From Lysobacteraceae bacterium (lineage in GTDB: Bacteria; Pseudomonadota; Gammaproteobacteria; Xanthomonadales; Xanthomonadaceae): 34,606 nucleotides of DNA. Where the stretch lies: positions 1 through 34,606 of the forward strand of contig SSEV01000173.1 of assembly GCA_008015095.1 (NCBI GenBank). The letters are read 5' to 3'. The translations under genes and the position numbers were made by a program. Every line of letters starts with the position of its first letter. The stretch's first letter is position 1. The notes under the pieces are model-generated. The model was not told where the DNA came from. It did no database searches and saw nothing but the letters and a program-made list of their open reading frames with translations. Positions 1-7,893 of this stretch are shown here, piece by piece.

Positions 1-635
<635 letters not shown>

Positions 636-1013
636 TCAGTTCCGCCCGGGACGAAAACTCACCACGAACAACATGGCTGCGGCCGAAACCGCGGCCCCGG
701 CCAGTACCGGCAGTGCCGGCAGTTTCCAAACAGCGATCGCGAGGTAAAGCCCTGCGACCACCACGATCCATTTCGCCGCCACCCCGAGCAGCAGTCGCCC
801 CAATGCCATTCCGGCCCCGGTTACGCCGCCAGCGAAAGCCCCCCATGCGGCGATCAAACTGCCGATGGCCATCGCGGCGCCCCCGGCCAGAACCCCCATG
901 GCGGCGTCAGCCCCAAAGAGCAGACAAGCCAACGCGGCAAGGAGCGTCGTGACGGCCTGAAACAGGACCGTGCGTCGCGCCAGCCGTCGGCCCGCAGCGA
1001 CAGAATTCAGCAC
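636..1013 (-). CDS. atpI: ATP synthase subunit I (AtpI)
   Basis: Small hydrophobic membrane protein of the AtpI family, known from other bacteria to assist c-ring assembly. The family is recognised by its place directly before atpB and by a run of four hydrophobic segments with many Ala, Gly and Leu residues (LFQAVTTLLAALACLLFG, AAMGVLAGGAAMAIGSLIAA, LLLGVAAKWIVVVAGLYLAI, LPVLAGAAVSAAAMLFVVSF). The start is uncertain: I prefer GTG at 1013 (VLNSVAAGRRLARR...), but an in-frame TTG at 1061 would add 16 residues. No clear Shine-Dalgarno decides it. A sigma-70-like promoter at 1098-1127 lies just upstream of either start. Confidence 0.85.
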   Translation of the reverse strand: MLNSVAAGRRLARRTVLFQAVTTLLAALACLLFGADAAMGVLAGGAAMAIGSLIAAWGAFAGGVTGAGMALGRLLLGVAAKWIVVVAGLYLAIAVWKLPALPVLAGAAVSAAAMLFVVSFRPGRN

Positions 1014-1097
1014 GCGGCACCCAGGTGAGATGGCAGAAGCGACGGGGCGGGATCGATCCAATTATGCTGATCGAAAACCGCCCCGCGAAGCCTGAAA

Positions 1098-1127
1098 AGT
1101 ATAGCAGTCCGCCGATTTCAGGGGCAA
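1098..1127 (-). promoter_or_regulatory. Putative sigma-70 promoter of the atp operon
   Basis: Read on the minus strand, TTGCCC (1127-1122) and TATACT (1103-1098) are separated by 18 bp. The -10 box carries an extended TGC in front (TGCTATACT). It lies about 85 nt before the preferred atpI start. This is sequence match only. Confidence 0.5.
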
Positions 1128-1398
1128 CCGCGACCAATAGACGCCCGGCTCGCGGCAGCGCCCCGGCACAGAGGCGATCCCTGGACCGCAGCGCGCCCGA
1201 TGAAGGACTGTATGAAAGGCCAGATGAAGATCCGGATGAGAGCCCCCCGAATCCATGCACCGGCTATGCCGGAATTGGCCTTCATCCACGGTTATTCCGT
1301 CATCGCCGGCCTTCTGGAACTTCCACCCCAGGCACCGGGTCGATATCGGTAGCCTGCGACGCGTCTTCCTGTCGACCCTCGGCGACCGCAGGTCACTC

Positions 1399-1423
1399 GA
1401 AGCCCCGGATTCTCCGGGGCTTC
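1399..1423 (-). terminator. Hairpin after the racemase gene
   Basis: A perfect 10-bp stem (GAAGCCCCGG / CCGGGGCTTC) closes a 5-nt loop, 3 nt beyond the racemase stop codon. The minus-strand tail is not T-rich; the plus-strand tail is GTCTTAT. It is probably the 3' end structure of the racemase mRNA. The position supports this better than the tail does. Confidence 0.55.
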
Positions 1424-1426
1424 GTC

Positions 1427-2134
1427 TTATCCGGGGTGGGCGTCGCTGGTCAGCGCCCAATCCGCTGCCGTCTCGGCATGGATCCGGGCGGTGTCGAACA
1501 ACGGCACGCTGGCGTCGTCGTCCCCCACCAGCAAACCGATTTCGGTGCAGCCCAGGATCACGCCGGAGGCCCCCCGCTCGACCAAGCCGGCGATGATGGC
1601 GCGGTAGCGCGCGCGCGAGCCATCGATGAGGCGGCCAAGACACAGTTCGTCGTAGATGATGCGATGAATCTCTTCGCGTTCAGCCGCCTCGGGAACCAGG
1701 ATCTCGATTCCAGCCGCCTCGATCCGTTCACGATAGAACGCATGCTCCATCGTGAAGCGCGTGCCGAGCAGAGCCACACGATCGAGCCCCGCCGCATGGA
1801 TGCGCGCCGCGGTGGCGTCGGCGATATGCAACAGGGGGATGTCGATCGCGGCCTCGATCATCGGGGCGACCAGATGCATGGTGTTCGTGCAGATCACGAT
1901 CGCTTCGGCGCCCGCTCGACGGAGGCCGCGCGCGGCGTCGGCGAGTTCTGCTCCTGCCTGCTCCCACTGATCCAGTCGCTGCATGGTTTCGATCCGGGCG
2001 AAATCGACGCTGTGCAGCAGAAGCCTGGCCGAATGCAGCCCGCCGAGGCGCTCGCGCACCCGCTGATTGATCGTGCGGTAGTAGGGGATGGTGGATTCCC
2101 AACTCATCCCTCCGAGCAGGCCAAGCGTTTTCAT
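1427..2134 (-). CDS. Aspartate/glutamate racemase family protein
   Basis: Cofactor-independent amino-acid racemase (Asp/Glu/hydantoin racemase family) of 235 residues, the usual length. It opens with KTLGLLGGMSWEST, characteristic of the YgeA/RacX type. The two catalytic cysteines that act as a two-base pair are present at Cys82 (ICTNTMH) and Cys196 (LGCTEIGLL). Members of this group racemise one or several L-amino acids for cell-wall or stationary-phase use. The substrate here cannot be told from sequence. The ATG at 2134 is the natural start because LGLLGGM follows it directly. It is monocistronic, with a hairpin at its end, and is divergent from the outer-membrane protein gene at 2360. Confidence 0.9.
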   Translation of the reverse strand: MKTLGLLGGMSWESTIPYYRTINQRVRERLGGLHSARLLLHSVDFARIETMQRLDQWEQAGAELADAARGLRRAGAEAIVICTNTMHLVAPMIEAAIDIPLLHIADATAARIHAAGLDRVALLGTRFTMEHAFYRERIEAAGIEILVPEAAEREEIHRIIYDELCLGRLIDGSRARYRAIIAGLVERGASGVILGCTEIGLLVGDDDASVPLFDTARIHAETAADWALTSDAHPG

Positions 2135-2359
2135 CCGGAAGCATCCTCGCGCCGGTTATGCGCAGAGGATGCAAGAAGCGGGCACGGAGCGAAAGCGCCG
2201 GCGGGAACGCGGGCCTTCAGGCATTGGGTTTCGCGGGTCTCCTTTGACCGGCTCGTCGAAGCCAGAACATGAATGCGGCCTATATCGATGGCGTCGCGGT
2301 GATTGGCAACGGCCGGACGGCCGGCAGACTGCAGAAATCTCCAAGGGGCGAGCGCCAAG

Positions 2360-2986
2360 ATGTCTCATCTCAATATCAGCGGAAAGACCCTGGCCCTGGC
2401 TTGCATCGCCGCATTGGGCGCGTTCGGCGCGCCCGCGATGGCTGCCGACGGCAATATTTTCATCCGCGGCGAAATCGGCAGGGCCGATGTCGAATTCGAC
2501 GATTCGAACGGCGTCAACGCCAACGAAGACGATCGTTCGAACATCATCCGTGGCGGCTACTACTTCAATCCGTACTTCGGCGCAGAAGCCTTCTACGGCA
2601 AACTTTATCGCGGAAGGGTCGAGGCGCTTTCGATCCCCTTCATCGCCACGACCGATGCGGAATTGAGCGCATATGGCATCGGCGCGGTCGCCAAGCGACG
2701 TTTCGGCGATGAGCGTGGGTTCTACATCCAGGGCCGCGCAGGCATCGCCTCGATGAAGGGCGAAGCGACGGTCGTTTCCAACCCCTGCGGCGGCCCACTA
2801 CCCTGCGCATTCGTGACACGCAGCGACGAGAGATCGACCAAACCCTACTACGGCGTCAGCCTCGGCTACGACTTCAACCGGACGCTCGGACTCGGCGTGA
2901 ACTACGACGTACTCAATACCGATTTCGGCGACGGCCTGTCAGCCGACACCGGCGTCATGAGCCTGGGCCTGGAAGTTCGTTTCTGA
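2360..2986 (+). CDS. Outer-membrane beta-barrel protein
   Basis: Predicted secreted outer-membrane barrel of 208 residues. A signal peptide (SGKTLALACIAALGAFGAPAMA) ends in an AMA|AD signal-peptidase site near residue 28. The mature part shows alternating polar and aromatic strands (IFIRGEIGRADVEF, GFYIQGRAGIAS, YYGVSLGYDFN) and ends SLGLEVRF, with the terminal Phe used for BAM recognition. The pattern fits the 8-stranded OmpA-like or OmpW-like 'opacity' barrels (Pfam OMP_b-brl group). There is no peptidoglycan-binding domain. The ATG at 2360 is chosen because the signal peptide begins there; an upstream in-frame start at 2303 would bury it. The gene stands alone and converges on lpdA. Its function beyond membrane or adhesion roles is unknown. 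Confidence 0.8.
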   Translation: MSHLNISGKTLALACIAALGAFGAPAMAADGNIFIRGEIGRADVEFDDSNGVNANEDDRSNIIRGGYYFNPYFGAEAFYGKLYRGRVEALSIPFIATTDAELSAYGIGAVAKRRFGDERGFYIQGRAGIASMKGEATVVSNPCGGPLPCAFVTRSDERSTKPYYGVSLGYDFNRTLGLGVNYDVLNTDFGDGLSADTGVMSLGLEVRF

Positions 2987-3031
2987 TCGCGAGTAGCTTG
3001 TCAAACGGCCTAGCCTTTACGAGCGAATCGC

Positions 3032-3051
3032 GCGCTTCGGCGCCGTCTTTT
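3032..3051 (+). terminator. Putative terminator of the barrel-protein gene
   Basis: A short GCGC stem with a TTCG tetraloop (3032-3043) is followed by CGTCTTTT. It lies within a larger inverted repeat (AGTAGCTTG at 2992-3000 and CAAGCTACT at 3052-3060) whose right arm overlaps the convergent lpdA stop codon, so the region may act in both directions. Confidence 0.45.
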
Positions 3052-3055
3052 CAAG

Positions 3056-4852
3056 CTACTTCCCCTTCCTGGGCACATAAAGGTCGGTGATCGTGCCATC
3101 GAAAACCTCGGCAGCCATGCCCACCGATTCGCTGAGCGTGGGATGCGGGTGAATGGTGTGGCCGATGTCCTGCACTTCGCAGCCCATTTCGATCGCAAGC
3201 GCGATCTCGGCGACCAGATCGCCCGCATGCACCCCCACGATGCCGCCGCCGACGATGCGATGCGTGGCCTCGTCGAAAATCAACTTGGTGAAACCCTCGG
3301 TACGGCCCAAGCCGATCGCACGGCCTGACGCAGCCCACGGGAACTTGCCGACGCCGATCTTCAAGCCCTTGGCTTTCGCTTCGGTTTCGGTCACGCCGAC
3401 CCAGGCGATTTCCGGATCGGTGTAGGCCACCGAGGGAATCACCCGCGCCACCCATTCCTTCTTTTCGCCGGCGGCGACTTCCGCCGCGAGCTTGCCTTCG
3501 TGCGTGGCTTTATGGGCGAGCATCGGCTGGCCGATGATGTCGCCGATCGCGAAGATATGCGGCACGTTGGTGCGCATCTGCCGATCCACTTCGATGAAGC
3601 CGCGCTCGGTCACCACGACGCCCGCCTTGTCGGCATCGATCTTTCTGCCGTTCGGCGCACGCCCAACCGCAACCAGCACACGGTCGTAGGTATCGTTCGC
3701 GGGCGCGCTCGCGCCCTCGAAACGGCAGACGACGCCTTTTTTCGTAGATTTGGCGTCGACGACTTTGGTTTTGAGATGGATCGCGACACCCTGCTTCTTC
3801 AGCCGGTCAGCGAGCGGCTTGATCAAGTCGGGATCCGCACCGGGCATGATCTGATCCATGAACTCGACCACCGTCACCTCAGCGCCGAGCGCGCGATACA
3901 CCGTCGCCATCTCCAGGCCGATGATGCCGCCGCCGACTACGAGCAGCGATTTCGGGATGTCGGTCAGCATCAACGCATCGGTGGAATCCATCACCCGCGC
4001 ATCGTCCCAGGGAAAGGCCGGCAACTTCACCGGCTGCGAGCCGGCGGCAATGATGCACTGTTCGAAACGAACCAACTGCGTGCCAGCCGCGCCGGCCACC
4101 TCGATTTCATGCGGGGAGACGAAACGGCCGACGCCCTGCGCCACGCGCACTTTGCGTTGTTTGGCCATGCCGGCGAGGCCTTTGGTGAGCTGGCCAACCA
4201 CTTTTTCCTTGCAACCGCGCAGCGCATCGAGCGTGATCTTCGGTTGGCCGAAGTCGATGCCGTAATCTTTGGCGTGCGCAGCCTGGTCGATGACGTCTGC
4301 TGCGTGCAACAAAGCCTTCGACGGAATGCACCCGACATTGAGACAGACGCCGCCGAGCGCGGGATAACGTTCGACCAGCACGGTGTCCATGCCCAGGTCA
4401 GCGCTGCGGAAGGCCGCGGTGTATCCGCCCGGGCCGGCGCCGAGCACCAGCACGCGGCACTCGATATCGGCCTTGCGCCCCGTGGCTGCGGGCGCGGACG
4501 AGGCGGTCGGAACAGGCGTCGTAGCTGATGCCCCTCCTACAGAGGCTTCGGGCCCTCCGACAACGGTTGAAGCCCGCGCTACGGGAGCGGCGGCATCGGC
4601 GTTTTCAAGAGCCGTGCTTTCAAGAATCGCGATCACACTGCCCTGCGACACCGCATCGCCGAGCCTGATCTTCAGCTCTCTCACCACCCCGGCGGCTGAC
4701 GAGGGCACTTCCATCGTCGCCTTGTCGGATTCGAGCGTCACCAGGCCCTGGTCCTTGGCGACGGTATCGCCTGGCTTCACCAGGATCTCGATCACCGGAA
4801 TATTGTCGAAGTCGCCAATGTCCGGGACTTTCACTTCAACGCTGTTGGTCAT
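3056..4852 (-). CDS. lpdA: Dihydrolipoamide dehydrogenase (E3) with N-terminal lipoyl domain
   Basis: E3 of the pyruvate dehydrogenase complex: reoxidises dihydrolipoyl groups with NAD+, using FAD and a redox disulfide. The protein has 598 residues. Residues 1-80 form a lipoyl domain with Lys44 in LESDKATMEVP. A flexible linker covers roughly 81-128. The FAD Rossmann motif GAGPGG lies at about 138-143, and the active disulfide is Cys170/Cys175 (GGVCLNVGCIPS). A second NAD Rossmann motif (VVGGGIIGLE) and the C-terminal HPHPTLSE catalytic His/Glu dyad follow. E3 proteins with their own lipoyl domain occur in Neisseria and Xanthomonadales. The ATG at 4852 is used because the lipoyl domain begins MTNSVEVKVPDIG; an in-frame extension to 4900 runs through a palindromic repeat. 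Part of the linker is encoded by repeat-like DNA (see findings). Confidence 0.96.
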   Translation of the reverse strand: MTNSVEVKVPDIGDFDNIPVIEILVKPGDTVAKDQGLVTLESDKATMEVPSSAAGVVRELKIRLGDAVSQGSVIAILESTALENADAAAPVARASTVVGGPEASVGGASATTPVPTASSAPAATGRKADIECRVLVLGAGPGGYTAAFRSADLGMDTVLVERYPALGGVCLNVGCIPSKALLHAADVIDQAAHAKDYGIDFGQPKITLDALRGCKEKVVGQLTKGLAGMAKQRKVRVAQGVGRFVSPHEIEVAGAAGTQLVRFEQCIIAAGSQPVKLPAFPWDDARVMDSTDALMLTDIPKSLLVVGGGIIGLEMATVYRALGAEVTVVEFMDQIMPGADPDLIKPLADRLKKQGVAIHLKTKVVDAKSTKKGVVCRFEGASAPANDTYDRVLVAVGRAPNGRKIDADKAGVVVTERGFIEVDRQMRTNVPHIFAIGDIIGQPMLAHKATHEGKLAAEVAAGEKKEWVARVIPSVAYTDPEIAWVGVTETEAKAKGLKIGVGKFPWAASGRAIGLGRTEGFTKLIFDEATHRIVGGGIVGVHAGDLVAEIALAIEMGCEVQDIGHTIHPHPTLSESVGMAAEVFDGTITDLYVPRKGK

Positions 4853-4864
4853 CGCCACATCTCT

Positions 4865-4937
4865 CGTAGGGTGGGCTCCGGCCCACCATGGTCGTCGCAA
4901 TCGCCTCGAATCCCGTAGCGGCGGGCCAGGGCCCGCC
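4865..4937. repeat. Two tandem palindromic repeats between aceF and lpdA
   Basis: Two hairpins, each headed by CGTAG on the plus strand, fill the 85-bp gap. GGTGGGC/GCCCACC (4870-4876 and 4881-4887) has a TCCG loop. GGCGGGCC/GGCCCGCC (4920-4927 and 4930-4937) abuts the aceF stop codon. They look like REP-type elements. They may lower lpdA expression relative to aceF or protect the mRNA; that role is inferred. Confidence 0.7.
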
Positions 4938-6314
4938 TTAGAGCAGCACCCGGCGCATGTCGGCCAGCAACTGCGCCAGATACGCGGTGAAGCGCGCGGC
5001 GGCGGCGCCGTCGATCACACGGTGGTCGTAGCTCAGCGACAACGGCAGAATCAGCCGCGGCACGAATGTCTCGCCACCCCATACCGGTTTCATCGCCGAC
5101 TTGGACACGCCAAGAATCGCCACCTCGGGCGCATTGACGATCGGCGTGAACGCGGTACCGCCGATGCCGCCTAGCGAACTGATCGAAAAACAGCCGCCGC
5201 TCATGTCGGCCGGGCCGAGTTTGCCGTCGCGCGCTTTCTTGGCGAGGTCGGAAGTCTCCTGAGCGATCTCGATCACGCCCTTCCTGTCGACGTCGCGCAC
5301 CACCGGCACGACCAAGCCATTGGGCGTGTCGGCGGCAAAACCGATGTGGAAGTATTTCTTCAGCACCAACGTATTGCCGTCGGCATCGAGCGAGGCGTTG
5401 AAATCCGGATATTTCTTCAGCGCCGATACCGCCGCCTTCATCAGGAAGGCGAGCATGGTCAGCTTGATGCCGGCTTTCTCGTGTTCCTTATTCAATTGGA
5501 CGCGCAGATCTTCCAGATCGGTGATGTCGGCGTCGTCGTGCTGGGTGACGTGCGGGATCATGGCCCAGTTGCGAGCCAGGTTGGCTCCGGAAATCCTCTT
5601 GATCCGCGAAAGTTCGCGGGTTTCGATCTCGCCGAATTTGGCGAAATCGACTTTGGGCCAGGGCAGTAGATTCAATCCGCCGCTCGCGACCGCAGCCCCC
5701 GTCGACAGGCCTGCGGAACCGAGGCCCTGCATCGCAGATTTGACGAAATTCTGCACGTCTTCTTTGGTGATGCGCCCGGCGCGTGCCGAACCGCCTACGC
5801 GCGACAGATCCACGCCCAGCTCGCGCGCGAACAAGCGCACGGCGGGGCTGGCGTAGGGAACACGTCCGGGCAGGACCGCTTCGGCATCGAAGCGGACCGG
5901 CGGCAAGCCGGCGCCCATCGGGGCCGCCTGAATTGACGTCGTTTGAACCGGCGTTGATTGCGTCACGGCAGACGGCGCGGGCGGCTGCGATTGCTGCGCC
6001 GCTTGCGCTGGCTGTACGAAGGTCTCGGGCACGGGGACTGCGGGTGGCGAGGCGACCGCCACCGAGGCGGCTCCGCCCGCATCGATCATCGCGACCAGGC
6101 TGCCTTGCGAAACCGCATCGCCGAGTTTCACTTTGATCTCACGAATCGTCCCGGCGAACGGCGCCGGAACCTCCATCGTCGCCTTGTCGGATTCGAGCGT
6201 GACCAGACCCTGATCCTTGGTGACGACATCGCCGACGCTCACCAGGATCTCGATCACGGGGATGTCCGCGAAATCACCGATATCGGGGACGAACGCTTCC
6301 TTCAACTGGGTCAT
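4938..6314 (-). CDS. aceF: Pyruvate dehydrogenase E2, dihydrolipoyllysine acetyltransferase
   Basis: E2 core of pyruvate dehydrogenase: transfers acetyl groups from lipoate to CoA. It has 458 residues. A single lipoyl domain occupies residues 1-80 with Lys44 (ESDKATMEVP). A Pro/Ala/Gln-rich linker covers about 81-140. A peripheral-subunit-binding domain lies at about 151-191 (ASPAVRLFARELGVDLSRV). The catalytic acyltransferase domain runs from about 230 to the end, with the active-site motif DHRVIDG (His431, Asp435). E. coli E2 has three lipoyl domains; a single one with a second on E3 is the arrangement seen here. The ATG at 6314 follows a CAGGG. lpdA follows after two palindromic repeats, so the pair is probably cotranscribed. 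aceE is not in the window. Confidence 0.96.
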   Translation of the reverse strand: MTQLKEAFVPDIGDFADIPVIEILVSVGDVVTKDQGLVTLESDKATMEVPAPFAGTIREIKVKLGDAVSQGSLVAMIDAGGAASVAVASPPAVPVPETFVQPAQAAQQSQPPAPSAVTQSTPVQTTSIQAAPMGAGLPPVRFDAEAVLPGRVPYASPAVRLFARELGVDLSRVGGSARAGRITKEDVQNFVKSAMQGLGSAGLSTGAAVASGGLNLLPWPKVDFAKFGEIETRELSRIKRISGANLARNWAMIPHVTQHDDADITDLEDLRVQLNKEHEKAGIKLTMLAFLMKAAVSALKKYPDFNASLDADGNTLVLKKYFHIGFAADTPNGLVVPVVRDVDRKGVIEIAQETSDLAKKARDGKLGPADMSGGCFSISSLGGIGGTAFTPIVNAPEVAILGVSKSAMKPVWGGETFVPRLILPLSLSYDHRVIDGAAAARFTAYLAQLLADMRRVLL

Positions 6315-6361
6315 GGCGGGCCCTGAGTACTGCCGATGCCGGATGGCGGCGGTCGGCGGCT

Positions 6362-6390
6362 ATTGTGGCCGCAGCCAGGGCTGTCGCCAA
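6362..6390 (-). promoter_or_regulatory. Putative sigma-70 promoter of aceF-lpdA
   Basis: On the minus strand TTGGCG (6390-6385) and CACAAT (6367-6362) are 17 bp apart, each matching four of six consensus bases, about 50 nt before the aceF start. This is a weak prediction. Confidence 0.3.
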
Positions 6391-6518
6391 CAGGACAAGC
6401 GCTCCGAACATGCGCGGACTGCGCGGCCGCTGACTCGATGCGCCGCTCGTCGCGGACGCCGCCGCCCATGGCCTTCATGGAATACGTATTCAGGCAGCGC
6501 CGCAGCGGCCGCAGCGGC

Positions 6519-6550
6519 TAGGGCCTGTTAACGCTATTGGGCGCATTGCG
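6519..6550. repeat. Dispersed repeat, copy A (TAGGGCCTGTTAACGC)
   Basis: TAGGGCCTGTTAACGC at 6519-6534 is identical to positions 13024-13039, and both copies continue with ATT and then GCATTGCG after a short variable stretch. This suggests an ancient mobile-element end or a MITE-like repeat. Confidence 0.55.
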
Positions 6551-6565
6551 CGACAAACGCCGCAA

Positions 6566-6584
6566 CGCCCGGCATTGCCGGGCG
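6566..6584 (-). terminator. Hairpin after secreted-protein gene A
   Basis: A perfect 8-bp stem, CGCCCGGC/GCCGGGCG, with loop ATT on the plus strand. It lies about 50 nt beyond the stop codon of the gene at 6635-7516 and is followed on the minus strand by TTGCGGCGTTTG. It is a plausible but weak-tailed terminator. Confidence 0.4.
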
Positions 6585-6634
6585 CCGCGGGGAAGACTGG
6601 ATGGCGAAAAACCAAAAAAGTCTGTTGTGTGTCC

Positions 6635-7516
6635 TCAGCGTTTATCGCCGACGATGCGTAATCCCATCGTCAGTCCGACGAAGTCGACATATCGCGCGCT
6701 GCCAATGACATTGAGGCTCACCGTGGTCGGATTCTTGAAGAATTCGGTAGCCTGCGCCTCGGTCAAACCATAGTTTTCGATGAGCGCGCGCTTGCTGAGC
6801 AGACCGGCCATGCACACCGTAGAGTCGCGGGTCCGTTCGGTGAAGGCCACGCCCGGTTCCAGGGGCACCTGGAAAATCTCGGACGAAGTCATGCTGGTCA
6901 GCAACTGTCCTCCGAAGGGAACGCCTGTGCTCGGATCAACCAAGGCGGGGTCGTCCAGCACCGGATTCTTGACGGTCAGCGTCGGGGTGTAGCGCATCAA
7001 CCCGGTGACCCTGGAGCCGGTCGGATTGGAATAGCTCGTGGTCAGCAGCGGCGAGAACCAGTAGCACAGCAGCGAATGGGTCGATTTGCCGGGCAGTTTG
7101 ATCCGCGCCATGTCCTCGAAGCTGAAGGCAGTGAGGCCGCCGACAGCCGGGTTCAGAGGCTGGCAGAACTGGTCGGGAGAGGGGCTCGGTGAGGGGCAGG
7201 TCTCCTCCAGTGTCACGAAGGCGCTGGTCAGTCCGAGGTAGATCACCTGGCGGCCGAAGGACTCCACATCGCCGACATCCTCCACGGTGACCGCCGCAGA
7301 GGCGGGGCCGCGCAACGCCGCCGGGGCGGCAGCCTTGCTCTTGTTCAGATCACTGGCGCGCATCGACAACCGCTTCTGCGCAGCGCTGGGCGGGAGGTCC
7401 GCAGTCCGGGCTTGCGGTGAGTCGATCTCGGCAAGGGTCGATTTCTGTGCGTAAACCGCGATCGAGGCCATTGTCGCGGCGGCAAGAGCGATCGCGAGGA
7501 TGTGTTTGCGTTGCAT
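6635..7516 (-). CDS. Secreted protein of unknown function, paralog A
   Basis: I do not recognise this family. The protein has 293 residues with a clear Sec signal peptide (MQRKHILAIALAAATMASIA, cleavage after VYA or YAQ). The mature part shares long blocks with the neighbour at 7894-8784: SFGR.V..LGLTSAF, LLCYWF, NPVL.DP.L.DP..G.PFGG.LLTSMT, VCMAGLLS and ENYGLT.AQA. Four cysteines are conserved between the two, at the C...C pair in CPSPSPSPDQFC and in LLCYW and VCMAG, fitting two disulfides in the periplasm or outside the cell. No catalytic motif is evident. The ATG at 7516 is chosen because the signal peptide starts there and GGAGCG lies 8 nt before it. A 378-bp spacer separates it from paralog B. 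Confidence 0.75.
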   Translation of the reverse strand: MQRKHILAIALAAATMASIAVYAQKSTLAEIDSPQARTADLPPSAAQKRLSMRASDLNKSKAAAPAALRGPASAAVTVEDVGDVESFGRQVIYLGLTSAFVTLEETCPSPSPSPDQFCQPLNPAVGGLTAFSFEDMARIKLPGKSTHSLLCYWFSPLLTTSYSNPTGSRVTGLMRYTPTLTVKNPVLDDPALVDPSTGVPFGGQLLTSMTSSEIFQVPLEPGVAFTERTRDSTVCMAGLLSKRALIENYGLTEAQATEFFKNPTTVSLNVIGSARYVDFVGLTMGLRIVGDKR

Positions 7517-7893
7517 GGTGAAGCGCTCCGGAGGTTGCAGGTACCGGAACAGAACGCACTTGACCGCTCGGACAGGACAGTCCTTCCCGGCGGGACGCCT
7601 TCCCGCCAGTGTCTGTGTCCGAAGGGCCGAACCTATCCGGCCCGTCAGGAAACCTCGACACAACCCGGTCGCCTACGCGCGATGGATGCCGCTTTCGCGG
7701 ATCAAGCGTGCGAGTGATCCGGCAAGGGGCAGGCTCAGGCTCAGCCTGAGTCCGCAACGTCCGGACAATGCCGAGACGGCATTGTCCGGAGCATTTTCGA
7801 CAAAGGACTGCTCACCCGTCTGTGTAAAAACCGCTTCGTCGCCTGCCTGCCTACCGCATTATCGGACCGATCTCGGCGACGCTGCGCCCCAAT
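7517..7893. other. Hairpin-rich spacer between the secreted paralogs
   Basis: No gene is supported. Three perfect stems are present: GGCGGGA/TCCCGCC (7589-7595 and 7601-7607), CTCAGGCT/AGCCTGAG (7734-7750) and a 13-bp stem at 7761-7789. The region also has TTCGCGGATCAAGCG near 7694-7708, which recurs at 30353-30367. Confidence 0.6.
7761..7789 (-). terminator. Strong hairpin after secreted-protein gene B
   Basis: A perfect 13-bp stem, CCGGACAATGCCG/CGGCATTGTCCGG, with a 3-nt loop AGA, 105 bp beyond the stop codon of paralog B. The tails are not strongly T-rich. It may instead be a REP-like element or mRNA stabiliser. Confidence 0.5.

Larger units (their letters stand above)
1062..1426. other. 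Intergenic region between atpI and the racemase gene
   Basis: No convincing gene is seen in these 365 bp. The region holds the putative atp promoter at 1098-1127 and a strong hairpin at 1399-1423. The reading frames that cross it are low-complexity shadows of genes on either side. Confidence 0.6.
6315..6634. other. Intergenic region upstream of aceF
   Basis: No gene is supported in these 320 bp. They hold the putative aceF promoter, a 12-bp palindrome GAATACGTATTC at 6480-6491, a dispersed repeat copy at 6519-6550 and a hairpin at 6566-6584 after the downstream gene's stop codon. Confidence 0.6.

Noticed and set aside
3500..4528. 342-residue plus-strand frame within lpdA
   Set aside because: Lies wholly antisense to a well-defined lpdA and has a composition typical of antisense frames.
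4852..4900. N-terminal extension of lpdA to 4900
   Set aside because: The extra codons run through a palindromic repeat, and the lipoyl domain begins normally at the ATG at 4852.
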